DNA of 64,000 nt from Flavobacteriales bacterium (GCA_016703105.1 JADJCS010000002.1:310001-374000); one strand, 5' to 3'; positions 42,317-51,191 are shown, numbered from the stretch's first letter. Made by a program: numbers and translations. Notes: generated by a model not told the origin, from the letters alone.

Positions 42317-44482
42317 TCAGCGCGTCTTCAGTTTCACATACTGGAATTTACCGTACTTCTCGGTGTTGATGAAGTCACCCCGATAGGCCGGTCCTTGTAC
42401 CAGTGAGTTCACGGCCTCGAGTAGGATCAGGTCCGGGTTCTTGCCCCGTTCCTTGATCGCCTCGATCAATCGCGTACGTGCGTCCTCCATACGCTTGCTG
42501 CTCAGGTTCTCGTTCGTCCCGAAGGTCTTGGTAGGGACGTTCGAGGCGCTGGCTTCGATCACCACGTTGGCCTTGCCGTTCTTATCGATCAGACCTACTA
42601 CCGTGTCGATGAAGTCTTTCCAATCCTTCTCGGCCTGGTCGATATCCTTCATGTTGTACGCGTAGTATTTGGCGTACTCGTCAGCGTAGGAGGCATCGGG
42701 CATCACGTGGGTCTTGCCCTTTTCCTTCAATTGCGCGTCGGTCAGGTAGTCCTCCTTTTTGGTGGGCTCGCCTTTCTCCTTCGCGCCCGGCGGCGAGCCT
42801 TTGGGGAGGTCCACGATGCTCGCCGGACCGGTGATGCTCACCGGGTTCAGGTAGATCTCCTTGTTGATCTCTTGGTAGGCGGTCTCGCATTCCACGTAGA
42901 TATCCTCGGTGTGGATGGTCTTGTCGTCCACCCGGTAGTCCAGATTGTACTCTTTGCACGGGGGCAGGATCACCACATACACACCATCGCGCTGGCGGGG
43001 CTTGTAAGCCTTCACTTCGCCGGTGCTCTTGTCCGTCACGTAGAGGATGGTACTTGGCGGCAATGTGGTGCCCGGTGGCGGGATGATGAAGCCCTTGAGC
43101 ACCGTGAGCCCTTCGGCTTCCATGTCCTCCGGCAGGTCAACGAAGTAGATGTCCTTCTCGCCGTAGCCCCCGATCTGATCGCTGCTGAAATAACCACGGC
43201 GACCATCCGCAGTGGTCACGAAGAAGGCATCGTCATCGACGGTATTGAGCGGGTAGCCCATGTTCTGCGGCGCGCTCCACGTGCCGTCCTCCTGTAGTTC
43301 GGTAGTGAAGATGTCGAAGCCACCCATGCTGTTGTGCCCTTTGGAGGCGAAGAACATGGTGCGCGCGTTCGGATGGATGAACACAGCGTCCTCGTCATAG
43401 GCGGTATTGACCGGTGCACCGATGCTTTGGGCTTTGCTCCATTCCCCGTTGGGCAGTTTCACCACACGGTAGATGTCGCGTCCGCCCGCACCGCCGCTCC
43501 TATCGCTCACGAAATAGAGCGTGTTGCCGTCCGCGGTAATGGCCGCGTGGGTTTCCCAGCTCTTGGTGTTCACGTCGCTTCCGATCAGCACCGGGTCGCT
43601 CCACAATTCACCCACCAAGCGGCTCTCGTACAGGTTGCCGTCACCTCCGTCGTCCTTGTATATGAACAGGGTTTGCCCGTCGGCCGAAACGTTCACCGAG
43701 GCAAGGTGTCCGGCTTCGACAGGGTTGATGTTGATGAGCTCGGGCGCCTGCCAGTTGCCTTCCCGGTCCTTGTAGGTCACATAGATGTTCTCATAGGGCA
43801 GGCCCGCCACAATGTCGATGATCCCCGAGTTGGAGCTGTCCGGACGGATCCGTCGGCTGGTGAAGAACAACGCGTTCCCGTCCACCGAGAGAACGGGGCT
43901 GAAGTCCGGATGGTCGTTGTTCACCACCTGTCCGACGTTGCTCACTTGGTAGGGCTTGGGCGCGGCGATCAGCGCGCGTGCGTTCGTGGTTTGCTGGATC
44001 CCACGCGTGGCCGCAGGGGCCAGATCGTGGTTCTTGTCCGCTTCAGCGAGGAATTTTTGGTAGTACTGGTCGGCTTTGTCGAAATCGCCGTTCAGGTGGT
44101 AGGCGCGGCCGAGGTAGTAGTCCACTTCCGCAGGTGCGTTGGTCTCCTTGGGGTCGAACGGATCGTACCCGGCGGTATTGAAGCCCCCATACCCGGCACT
44201 GCGTTGTTCGGAAGCCTTGGACAAGAAAGGCAGGGCCTTTTGCTTCTGGTTGTATGAATGGAAAAAGCAATAACCTGCCTTGTAGTTGAGATTGGCGTTG
44301 GTGGGCTGGTCCTTGGCCAGCTGATCCCAGATCTCGGCGCTCTGATTGAAAAGCTTCTCCTCCATCAGCTTGTTGGCCTCTTCGAACCTCCAGAGGAACG
44401 AGGTATTGTCCCCTTGCGCTTGGGCCGAAAGCGAACAGCCGATCAGGCCTGCGGTGAAAAGAGCAGCGTAGCCGTTTGTCAT
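42317..44482 (-). CDS. OmpA-family protein with TPR, WD40-like propeller and carboxypeptidase regulatory-like domain (PorE-like)
   Basis: A 721-residue exported protein (signal peptide ends SAQAQG). In order: TPR-type helices (~25-160, KLFNQSAEIWDQLAKDQPTN and FDKADQYYQKFLAEAD), a PD40/WD40-like propeller (~185-450; repeats such as ALFFTSRRIRPDS, TLYFVSDRSGGAGG, TMFFASKGHNSMGG, RGYFSSDQIGG), a carboxypeptidase regulatory-like domain (~465-540) and a divergent OmpA-like C-terminus (~600-721). This matches the architecture of PorE, the T9SS component linking PorK/N rings to peptidoglycan, but Bacteroidota carry several paralogues. The start at 44482 is set by the signal peptide. A strong terminator follows it. 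Confidence 0.88.
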   Translation of the reverse strand: MTNGYAALFTAGLIGCSLSAQAQGDNTSFLWRFEEANKLMEEKLFNQSAEIWDQLAKDQPTNANLNYKAGYCFFHSYNQKQKALPFLSKASEQRSAGYGGFNTAGYDPFDPKETNAPAEVDYYLGRAYHLNGDFDKADQYYQKFLAEADKNHDLAPAATRGIQQTTNARALIAAPKPYQVSNVGQVVNNDHPDFSPVLSVDGNALFFTSRRIRPDSSNSGIIDIVAGLPYENIYVTYKDREGNWQAPELININPVEAGHLASVNVSADGQTLFIYKDDGGDGNLYESRLVGELWSDPVLIGSDVNTKSWETHAAITADGNTLYFVSDRSGGAGGRDIYRVVKLPNGEWSKAQSIGAPVNTAYDEDAVFIHPNARTMFFASKGHNSMGGFDIFTTELQEDGTWSAPQNMGYPLNTVDDDAFFVTTADGRRGYFSSDQIGGYGEKDIYFVDLPEDMEAEGLTVLKGFIIPPPGTTLPPSTILYVTDKSTGEVKAYKPRQRDGVYVVILPPCKEYNLDYRVDDKTIHTEDIYVECETAYQEINKEIYLNPVSITGPASIVDLPKGSPPGAKEKGEPTKKEDYLTDAQLKEKGKTHVMPDASYADEYAKYYAYNMKDIDQAEKDWKDFIDTVVGLIDKNGKANVVIEASASNVPTKTFGTNENLSSKRMEDARTRLIEAIKERGKNPDLILLEAVNSLVQGPAYRGDFINTEKYGKFQYVKLKTR

Positions 44483-44558
44483 TGCTTGACGAATTCGATG
44501 GTTCCGATCTTGGTGTGCGGCGAAATGTAGCCAATTTCCACCCCGCGCTCGGGGGAGT

Positions 44559-45880
44559 TCAATACTCTGCGTCCAGTGGCCAATTCTCGAGGATATCGGC
44601 CACGCGCCGAACGAACTTCCCGCCCAGGGCTCCATCCACCACCCGATGGTCGTAGCTGTGGCTCAGGAACATCATGTGGCGTATGGCGATCACATCGCCC
44701 GTGGGTGTCTCGATCACCGCGGGTTTCTTGCGGATGGCGCCGGTGGCCATGATCGCGACCTGGGGTTGGTTGATGATGGGGGTCCCGAGCACATTACCGA
44801 AGGTGCCCACGTTGGTCACCGTGTATGTGCCGCCGCTGATCTCGTCGGGGTTCAACTTGCCTTGGCGGGCCCGGTTCGCGAGATCGTTCACCGCCTTGGC
44901 CAGACCGACCAGGTTGAGGCGGTCGGCATTGCGGACCACCGGCACGATCAAGTTGCCCGAGGGCAGGGCCGCGGCCATTCCGATGTTGATATCCTTCTTT
45001 TTGACTATCGTTTGTCCATCGACCTGGACGTTGATCATCGGCATCTCCTTGATCGCTTGGGCAACGGCCATGAGGAAGATCGGGGTGAATGTGATCTTCT
45101 CTCCCTCGCGCTTCTCGAAGGCGGCTTTCACTTTTTCCCGCCACAGCACCAAATTGGTCACATCCGCTTCCACGAAGCTGGTGACGTGAGGGCTCACGTG
45201 CTTGCTCATCACCATGTGGTCGGCGATCAGCTTGCGCATGCGGTCCATCTCGATCAGTTCGTCACCTTGGGCCGGTGTGACCTTGGGGCCGCGAGCGGTG
45301 CTGGCGATGGGCCGGCTGTCCCCGCAGGAGATGTCGTGGACGCGGGTGTCGGAGTGCCCGTGGTCTGGGCACCCCGGCTCGGCAGGTAACCCAGGATGTC
45401 CTTCTTGGTCACCCGCCCCCCCTCGCCACTACCATGGATGGCTTCCAACTCCGCCATGCTCACCCCTTCGCTGTGTGCGATGTTGCGCACCAACGGACTG
45501 TAGAATTTTCCGGTCGGGCCGTTCTTGCTCACCAGAGCGGCCGGAGCAGGAGCGTTCGCCACGACCGGGGCGGGTTTGGATGTGCCATTGCTGGGGGTAG
45601 CGACCGCGGCCGGTGCTGGTGCGGAAGAGGAGGCACCAAGTTCGGAACCGATGATCGCGATGGGTTGTCCCACCTTCACCACATCCCCTTCGTTCACCGA
45701 GCGCTTCACAAGGATGCCATCGAACGGGGCGGGCACTTCACTGTCCACCTTGTCGGTGGCGATCTCTACGATCGGTTCATCGGCTTTCACCGGATCGCCC
45801 TCGTTCTTGAGCCACTTGATGATGGTGGCCTCGGCCACACTTTCGCCCATCTTGGGCAGGAGGATCTCGTTCTGGGCCAT
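44559..45880 (-). CDS. Dihydrolipoamide acyltransferase (E2) of a 2-oxoacid dehydrogenase, one frameshift
   Basis: The two open frames 45880-45254 and 45248-44559 together form one E2 protein of about 440 residues. N-terminal lipoyl domain: LLPKMGESVAEATI with lipoyl Lys44 in TDKVDSEV. Then an Ala/Pro linker, the E1/E3-binding domain (SPLVRNIAHSEGVSM, GRVTKKDI), a second linker, and the catalytic domain ending in the active-site DHRVVDGALG. The break is in GGGG at 45285-45288; one more base restores LAAPKVTPAQGDELIEMDRM. The lipoyl domain resembles branched-chain/bkd E2 more than SucB. A TACTTTTG box lies 12 nt before the start. The E1 and E3 genes are not adjacent. Confidence 0.88.
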
Positions 45881-45892
45881 GGGATCGGTGGC

Positions 45893-45900
45893 CAAAAGTA
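45893..45900 (-). promoter_or_regulatory. Putative -7 box TACTTTTG for the E2 gene
   Basis: A perfect TAnnTTTG match on the minus strand, 12 nt before the ATG at 45880. Confidence 0.5.
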
Positions 45901-45935
45901 ACCACGCGCCTCTCCGCTCGGTCGTTCGGCCGGGA

Positions 45936-47855
45936 TCAGGTGCCCGACCCCAGCAAGGATAGTCCCCGGCCGATGAGCCCCAGGTCCTCCAAAGCATGGT
46001 AGTCCTTCGCGTACGTAAGGTTGATGCGCTCCACCACCAAGGGGTCCGGCCGAAGCCCGCGAGCGGTCACCGGGTCCAGCACGCCAGGGCGGAGGGCCGG
46101 AAGTTTCATGCTGCGCGCACCAGCGTGGTGGAACGCAACCCAAGTGCGCCGGCCAAAAAGAACATCGAACAAATTGCGGACGTAGGTACCGCGCCGCTCT
46201 ACGAACCAGATGTTCAGCGGGAGCGTTATCAAAAGGACCGCCGAACTGATCAGGTCCACGAGCCGCTTGTTGCGACGGGCGCTCGGACTGTCCACCGCGT
46301 GGGCTTCGAGCACCATCAGGTCGTTCAGGCTCTCGATGCTGCTCGGGCCAATGATGAACTCGCGGCCCGGTTGGGCGATCTTGAACATGGTCCCGGTGCG
46401 GCTGAGCAAGGCCATCAGTTCCACTATCCGTCCCCAGCCCAGGTCCTTGGCGCAGAACACCACTTCGTCGATCCCCTGCTTTCGGATCTCCTTACGCAAT
46501 CGCGCTGGCCCTTCGTTCCCTTCCACCTCTTGCGGATGGAAATGGATCTGCCGACCCAATCCGAAATGGGTCTGCCACAGCAGCGCCATGGCATGATCGG
46601 CCTCCTCCAGACTTCCTATGGTGAGGATCCTTCGCCGGTCCAACGAACGCCAACCGTAACTGCGTACGCCGAGCAGGTGCAAGCCCAGCCGACCGACCAG
46701 GGATACCAAAGCGGCCGCCCCGGTGAACAGGAGCAGGTGCCCCAGCGTGACGGCGTTCATTTGGGCGTGGGTAAGGAGCACGGTGGCCAGAAGCCCGAAG
46801 AAAAGCGCTCCGCTGAAGGCCTTGCTGGGCCGCACCGGTCGGTCATAGGCTCCGATCACGCCGTTACAAACCACCAGCAGAAGCGGCAACGTGATCAGGG
46901 TGGTACGGAACGGAAAGATGAAACCCGGATCGAGCTGGTGGCGCGTGATCAACAGGCAGGCGACCAGACCAGTGACATCGAGCAACGGAAGCAATGCCCG
47001 GCGCAGAAAGCGCGTCACAATGGCGCCGGCGGCGCTCAGGTAGATGGCCCCCCGGATCAACCATGCGAAGAGGTCAGGCCCCTTGCGCGTGAAGTGTTTC
47101 TGGGCGAAAATGGCCATGGCATTGTAGAACACGAACACGTAGTTCACGCTGCTCTTCTTCGTGCTTTCGCCCTTGTAGTGGAGGATGCGCGCCTCGGGGA
47201 AGTAGTAGTTGTCGTACCCACCGAGCGTGATCCGGTAGCTCAGGTCGATGTCCTCCCCGTACATGAAGAAACTCTCGTCGAGCAGGCCCACCTCGTCCAG
47301 GGTTTTCTTCCGCAGGAACATACATGCACCGGAAAGTATCTCGATGCGCGCGGTGTCGTTCTCCGCCAGGTGTCCCAGATGGTAACGCCCGAACACGCGG
47401 CTGCGTGGGAACATGCGTGCCAGTCCGATGATCTTATAGAACGCCACGGAGGGGGTGGGCAGGCCACGTTTGCTCTCGGGCAGAAAGCGCCCTGTGCCGT
47501 CCACCATCTTCACACCCAGGCCACCGGCTTTTGGGTGCGCGTCCATGAAGGCGATCACTTTGTGGAAGACATCCTCGCCAACGACGGTATCCGGATTGAG
47601 CAGCAGCACATATTCCCCCTGCGCCAAGCGGATCGCCTGGTTGTTCGCCCGGCTGAAGCCGACGTTCTCCGCATTGGCGATGAGCTTCACCCCGGGGTAG
47701 CTGTCGCGCACCAGTTCCACGCTGCCATCGGTGCTCAGGTTGTCCACCACGAAAACCTCCCCGCTGATGTCCTTCATGGCCTCCAGCACCGCGCGCAAGC
47801 ACTGGTCCAGGTAGGCCCGGACGTTGTAGTTGACGATGATGACGGAGAGCTTCAC
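45936..47855 (-). CDS. Glycosyltransferase family 2 fused to a degenerate sugar-transferase-like membrane module
   Basis: A 639-residue protein. Residues 1-~270 form a rhamnosyl/WbbL-type GT2 domain: LSVIIVNYNVRAYLDQCL, VFVVDNLSTDGSV, ENVGFSRANNQAIR, LLNPDTVVG (DxD-like) and FMYGEDIDLSYRI. Five or six membrane segments follow (~275-410), then a Rossmann-like part (RRILTIGSLEEADHAM, ~430-540), a helix RRNKRLVDLISSAVLL resembling the start of a WcaJ-type phosphoglycosyl transferase, and a tail ending LSLLGSGT. The catalytic Asp-Glu of the transferase is missing, so the second half looks degenerate or structural. The gene begins with GTG. It probably serves polysaccharide assembly at the inner membrane. 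Confidence 0.85.
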   Translation of the reverse strand: MKLSVIIVNYNVRAYLDQCLRAVLEAMKDISGEVFVVDNLSTDGSVELVRDSYPGVKLIANAENVGFSRANNQAIRLAQGEYVLLLNPDTVVGEDVFHKVIAFMDAHPKAGGLGVKMVDGTGRFLPESKRGLPTPSVAFYKIIGLARMFPRSRVFGRYHLGHLAENDTARIEILSGACMFLRKKTLDEVGLLDESFFMYGEDIDLSYRITLGGYDNYYFPEARILHYKGESTKKSSVNYVFVFYNAMAIFAQKHFTRKGPDLFAWLIRGAIYLSAAGAIVTRFLRRALLPLLDVTGLVACLLITRHQLDPGFIFPFRTTLITLPLLLVVCNGVIGAYDRPVRPSKAFSGALFFGLLATVLLTHAQMNAVTLGHLLLFTGAAALVSLVGRLGLHLLGVRSYGWRSLDRRRILTIGSLEEADHAMALLWQTHFGLGRQIHFHPQEVEGNEGPARLRKEIRKQGIDEVVFCAKDLGWGRIVELMALLSRTGTMFKIAQPGREFIIGPSSIESLNDLMVLEAHAVDSPSARRNKRLVDLISSAVLLITLPLNIWFVERRGTYVRNLFDVLFGRRTWVAFHHAGARSMKLPALRPGVLDPVTARGLRPDPLVVERINLTYAKDYHALEDLGLIGRGLSLLGSGT

Positions 47856-47863
47856 GGGGGGGG

Positions 47864-47959
47864 CAGTTCTCAGTTCTCAGTTCTCAGTTGTCGGTTGACA
47901 GTTGATGGTTGTCTGTGCGTTTTGGGGTGAGCTACGGACAACTAGCAACCAACAACTAT
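47864..47959. repeat. Degenerate heptanucleotide array (CAGTTNT-like) with inverted copies
   Basis: Seven heptads run from 47864 to 47912: CAGTTCT x3, CAGTTGT, CGGTTGA, CAGTTGA, TGGTTGT. About 25 nt further on, at roughly 47937-47959, three or more heptads of the same family lie on the opposite strand (TAGTTGT, TGGTTGC, TAGTTGT). The array fills the gap between the GT2 gene and recR and reaches the recR stop. Confidence 0.85.
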
Positions 47960-48573
47960 CTCCTCACACTTTGCTCGTATGGTTTCCGGTCCGCGATGCT
48001 GCGGCCCAATGTAAGCTCGTCCACATGTTCCAGATCCCCGCCCACACTGATGCCACGCGCGATCATGCTCACGGCTACGCCGCGTTCGTGCAAACGTTTG
48101 TTCAGGTAGAAACAGGTGGTGTCTCCTTCCAATGTGGCGCTCAGTGCCAGCACCGCTTCGCGCACCTCTCCGCCGTCAGCGCGCTCCAGCAAGCGGCCAA
48201 TGCGTAGATCCTCGGGCCCGATGCCGTCCATGGGGCTGATAACCCCACCGAGAACATGGTAAAGGCCCTTGAACTGCCGCGTGTTCTCGATCGCGATCAC
48301 GTCGCGGATGTCCTCCACCACGCAGATCAGCCCGCGGTCGCGCGCTTTGTCGCTACAAATGCCGCATACCGGCTGGTCGCTGATGTTGCAACAGTCCTGG
48401 CAGTAGCGCACTTCCTCGCGCAGCTTGCGCACGGCTTCCGCGAAGCGCTGCACGGCGGTGGTGTCGCGGCGCAGCAGGTCCAACGCCATGCGCATGGCCG
48501 TGCGCCGACCGATACCCGGCAACGTGGCCAGTTGATCCACAGCGTTCTCCAAGAGAGTGGAAGAGAGGGCCAT
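47956..48573 (-). CDS. recR: Recombination mediator protein RecR
   Basis: A 205-residue RecR. Helix-hairpin-helix LATLPGIGRRTAMRMALDLL near the N-terminus, the four-Cys zinc finger CQDCCNISDQPVCGIC, and the Toprim domain with ICVVEDIRDVIAIENT and YHVLGGVISPMDGIGP. It acts with RecO and RecF in gap repair and replication restart. Length is normal. A possible recO fragment lies at the far right of the window, unlinked. The heptanucleotide array abuts its 3' end. Confidence 0.97.
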   Translation of the reverse strand: MALSSTLLENAVDQLATLPGIGRRTAMRMALDLLRRDTTAVQRFAEAVRKLREEVRYCQDCCNISDQPVCGICSDKARDRGLICVVEDIRDVIAIENTRQFKGLYHVLGGVISPMDGIGPEDLRIGRLLERADGGEVREAVLALSATLEGDTTCFYLNKRLHERGVAVSMIARGISVGGDLEHVDELTLGRSIADRKPYEQSVRR

Positions 48574-48631
48574 GCGGCAAAGGAACGGCAGCCCGTGACT
48601 TGTGCGGCCTTGAACCCGCGAGTACGCGATC

Positions 48632-49441
48632 CTATCGCACGAAGCGCACGGTCATCGGTTCCCCGTTCAGCCAGAGGCGTAGACTGTAGGCACCGTGATC
48701 GGGTAGTGCGGGTAACACCAGATGTTGTTCGCCCTGCGCCATGTGTTGTGTGGTACCGACCAGAAGTTGACACCCGCTGGCGTCATGGATCTCGGCATGC
48801 ACTACTGCATCGGCGACCAAGCTGAAGTTTAGGACGGTCGACGCATCATCCGCAAAGACGTATACCCCGGTCGCCCGTTGCATCTCGGGCACGCCGACGG
48901 CGTCCACGATCTCCACATTGTAGTCCTCCATCTCGCCGTGGTAGCCGAACGGATCAGGCGGCAGATCACACGGTGTGGGCAAGGTGTGGAAGCCGTGGCT
49001 GCACATCTTGGCCGTGACGCGCATCCGCGTGTCGCCCGTGGCCACGCTGTTGGGAATGGTGATCTGGCCGTTGTACACGGGTCCGGAAAGATGATCCACC
49101 GAGAGCAATGTTTCGCCCACGTCGTCCAACTGGCCGTCGTGGTTGAAGTCCACCCAGATCCGCAGGTTCATGTGCGGGCTGATCTGTTCGTCGATGGTGA
49201 AGGCGATCGTGACCGGATAGGTGCCGCCTTTTTGCAACACCGTGCTCAGGCCGGTGTTCACATAGCTGTTGTAAGGATAGTCCTCGATGTCCGCGCTCGT
49301 GCGGTCGATGGTGTTGCAGACCACCTGCGTGATGCCCGGCATGGTCGGCGCGTACGGCACCGCAGTGGTGGGTACACACCATTGCGCTTCGACGGTGGGT
49401 GCGAGTAGCAGAAGGGGTAGGAGGTGTATTTGTGTGGCCAT
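48632..49441 (-). CDS. Exported GEVED-domain protein
   Basis: A 269-residue secreted protein (signal peptide 1-~19). The first part, CVPTTAVPYAPTMPGITQVV, leads into the GEVED domain: VNTGLSTVLQKGGTYPVTIAF, IWVDFNHDGQLDDVGETLLS (acidic loop), MRVTAKMC and FGYHGEMEDYNVEIVD, the sequence that names the family (GEVEDY, here GEMEDY). The last ~80 residues form a beta-rich tail ending LNGEPMTVRFVR that resembles a T9SS sorting domain. It probably reaches the cell surface or the medium. Ligand unknown. It is divergent from the symporter gene. Confidence 0.88.
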   Translation of the reverse strand: MATQIHLLPLLLLAPTVEAQWCVPTTAVPYAPTMPGITQVVCNTIDRTSADIEDYPYNSYVNTGLSTVLQKGGTYPVTIAFTIDEQISPHMNLRIWVDFNHDGQLDDVGETLLSVDHLSGPVYNGQITIPNSVATGDTRMRVTAKMCSHGFHTLPTPCDLPPDPFGYHGEMEDYNVEIVDAVGVPEMQRATGVYVFADDASTVLNFSLVADAVVHAEIHDASGCQLLVGTTQHMAQGEQHLVLPALPDHGAYSLRLWLNGEPMTVRFVR

Positions 49442-49582
49442 GGCCGTTGGGTTTGCTCCGAGGACTTACCCGTGCGCACCGATGGTTGTACCCGCTGGGA
49501 TGGTCGGTGCGGGACACAGGGAACGGCCGTGATGGGCGTGGGAACGGTGGGATGAAAGGGGAGGAGCCGAGACGACCCACGA

Positions 49583-49610
49583 GCCAACTGACATCCGCCA
49601 ACGGACAACT
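49583..49610. repeat. Heptanucleotide array, four units
   Basis: GCCAACT, GACATCC, GCCAACG, GACAACT in exact 7-nt phase, in the 219-nt divergent gap between the GEVED gene and the symporter. The reverse complement (AGTTGGC) matches the array family at 47864. No clear -7 box was seen for either flanking gene. Confidence 0.7.
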
Positions 49611-49660
49611 CTTAGTGGGGGATCTCCGCAAAGAGGCCACAGACCCCTTCCTTCGCGACC

Positions 49661-51109
49661 ATGAGCTCCACCCTGCTCCTCAGCATCGTCCTGGCGTACT
49701 TCCTTTTGCTGCTGGGCATTGCGTGGTACACCGGGCGTGGCACAAGCGGCCATGCCTTCTTCACTGGGGACCGCAAGAGCCTGTGGTGGGTGGTGGCCTT
49801 CGGCATGATCGGCACCAGCCTCAGCGGGGTCACCTTCATCAGCGTGCCCGGTTGGGTGAAGAGCAACCACTGGAGCTACTTGCAGGTGGTGGTCGGTTAT
49901 GTGATCGGTTATTGGGTAGTGGCCGGTGTGTTGCTGCCGCTCTACTACCGCATGCAGCTCACCAGCATCTATGGCTACCTGCGCCACCGCTTCGGCATGC
50001 ACAGCTACCGCACCGGTGCCTCGTTCTTCCTGCTGAGCCGCACGCTGGGCGCCACCATCCGCATCTATCTCGTGTTGAACGTGCTGCAACTCGCCGTGGT
50101 GCAGGAGTTGGGGATCCCGTTCTGGGTCACCACCGCGATCATCCTACTGATGATCGTGCTATACACCTTCCAAGGTGGTGTGAAGACGATCGTGTGGACC
50201 GACACGCTGCAGACACTCTTCATGCTGGCCGCGCTGGTAGGTGCCGTGGTCTACATCGTTCAGCAACCCGGCCTGGCGGATTGGACCACGCAATTGGGCA
50301 CGAGCGGCATGACCACCGTTTGGAATTTCGATTGGCGCAGCGATGGCTTCTTCCTGAAGCAAGTGCTCAGCGGCGCCTTCATCACCATTGCCATGACGGG
50401 CCTGGACCAGGAGATGATGCAGAAGAACCTGAGCGTGCGCAACGTGGGCGATGCCCAGAAGAACATGCGCGTGTTCAGCGTGATCCTGCTCGGCGTGAAC
50501 ATGCTCTTCCTGCTGCTTGGGACGTTGCTCTATCTCTACGCCGATCACTTGGCGCTAACACTTCCGGCCAAAAGCGACGATCTCTTTCCTATGATGGCCT
50601 TGGAGGTCTTCCCGCCTTGGCTGGGTCTGCTCTTCATCATCGGATTGATCAGCGCCTTGTTCCCCAGCGCGGATGGAGCGCTCACGGCGCTTACCGCGAG
50701 CACATGCATCGATCTGATCGGCCTCGGCGAGCGCGGTTGGGACGAGGCGCGCCAGACCCGTGTGCGCAAGACCGTCCACCTCTCGATCGCCGTGGTCTTC
50801 TTCGGCTGCGTGATGTACTTCCATTGGCTGCAGAGCGGCACCGTGCTCAAGACGCTACTTGATATCGCAGGATACACCTATGGCCCGCTGCTGGGGCTCT
50901 ATGCCTACGGCCTGCTGATGAAGGAACATCCGCAGGAACGCTGGGTGCCGGTCGTATGCGTGCTCGCGCCGGTGCTCACGTTCGTGATCAAGACCTGGTC
51001 GCCGGAACTGTTGTTCGGCTACCAGATGGGATTTGAAACGCTGATCGTGAATGGGCTGCTGACGTTCGTGGGGTTGCGGGTGATATCGAGATCCGCGCAG
51101 GCGGCATAG
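49661..51109 (+). CDS. Sodium:solute symporter (SSS family)
   Basis: A 482-residue transporter with about 13 membrane segments. Signatures include the N-terminal LLLSIVLAYFLLLLGIAWYTGR, FFTGDRKSLWWVVAFGMIGTSLSGVTF (the Na+-binding helix 1 region), TGLDQEMMQKNLSVRN (SSS family motif) and IGLISALFPSADGALTALTAS. It imports a small organic solute with Na+ across the inner membrane. This subgroup, common in Bacteroidota without a defined substrate, cannot be assigned further. A perfect 15-bp inverted repeat lies just after its stop. Confidence 0.93.
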   Translation: MSSTLLLSIVLAYFLLLLGIAWYTGRGTSGHAFFTGDRKSLWWVVAFGMIGTSLSGVTFISVPGWVKSNHWSYLQVVVGYVIGYWVVAGVLLPLYYRMQLTSIYGYLRHRFGMHSYRTGASFFLLSRTLGATIRIYLVLNVLQLAVVQELGIPFWVTTAIILLMIVLYTFQGGVKTIVWTDTLQTLFMLAALVGAVVYIVQQPGLADWTTQLGTSGMTTVWNFDWRSDGFFLKQVLSGAFITIAMTGLDQEMMQKNLSVRNVGDAQKNMRVFSVILLGVNMLFLLLGTLLYLYADHLALTLPAKSDDLFPMMALEVFPPWLGLLFIIGLISALFPSADGALTALTASTCIDLIGLGERGWDEARQTRVRKTVHLSIAVVFFGCVMYFHWLQSGTVLKTLLDIAGYTYGPLLGLYAYGLLMKEHPQERWVPVVCVLAPVLTFVIKTWSPELLFGYQMGFETLIVNGLLTFVGLRVISRSAQAA

Positions 51110-51111
51110 CT

Positions 51112-51144
51112 CCGTTCGGTCGACCCGCTGGGTCGACCGAACGG
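51112..51144. repeat. Perfect inverted repeat, 15-bp arms, 3-nt loop
   Basis: CCGTTCGGTCGACCC (51112-51126) and its exact reverse complement (51130-51144) around GCT. It lies 2 nt after the symporter stop and 47 nt before the suhB stop, between convergent genes. There is no T-run on either side, so it may be a bidirectional factor-dependent terminator, a transcript 3'-end stabiliser or a protein-binding palindrome. Confidence 0.9.
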
Positions 51145-51166
51145 GATGTCTGTGGCGAACGCTGCG

Positions 51167-51187
51167 GCCACCGACAACGGTCAACCG
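51167..51187. repeat. Short heptanucleotide array, three units
   Basis: GCCACCG, ACAACGG, TCAACCG in 7-nt phase; the core CAAC recurs exactly 7 nt apart. It lies at the 3' side of suhB and is the weakest member of the family. Confidence 0.5.
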
Positions 51188-51191
51188 ACCG

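Noticed and set aside
44559..45880. Two separate genes, a lipoyl protein and a short acyltransferase
   Set aside because: The two frames are contiguous, neither has its own promoter at the junction, and one base restores a standard E2.
45996..47930. A 644-codon plus-strand ORF opposite the GT2 fusion gene
   Set aside because: Antisense shadow caused by high GC; the translation is rich in His, Gln and Val without any recognisable motif, while the minus strand encodes a GT2 domain.
47864..47959. Heptad repeats as a CRISPR array
   Set aside because: Units are 7 nt, contiguous and degenerate, with no spacers and no cas genes.
49399..50862. A long plus-strand ORF (487 codons) over the symporter gene
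   Set aside because: It is the +1 shadow of the symporter (His/Arg/Gly-rich translation, no domains). The symporter frame has clear SSS motifs and membrane helices.
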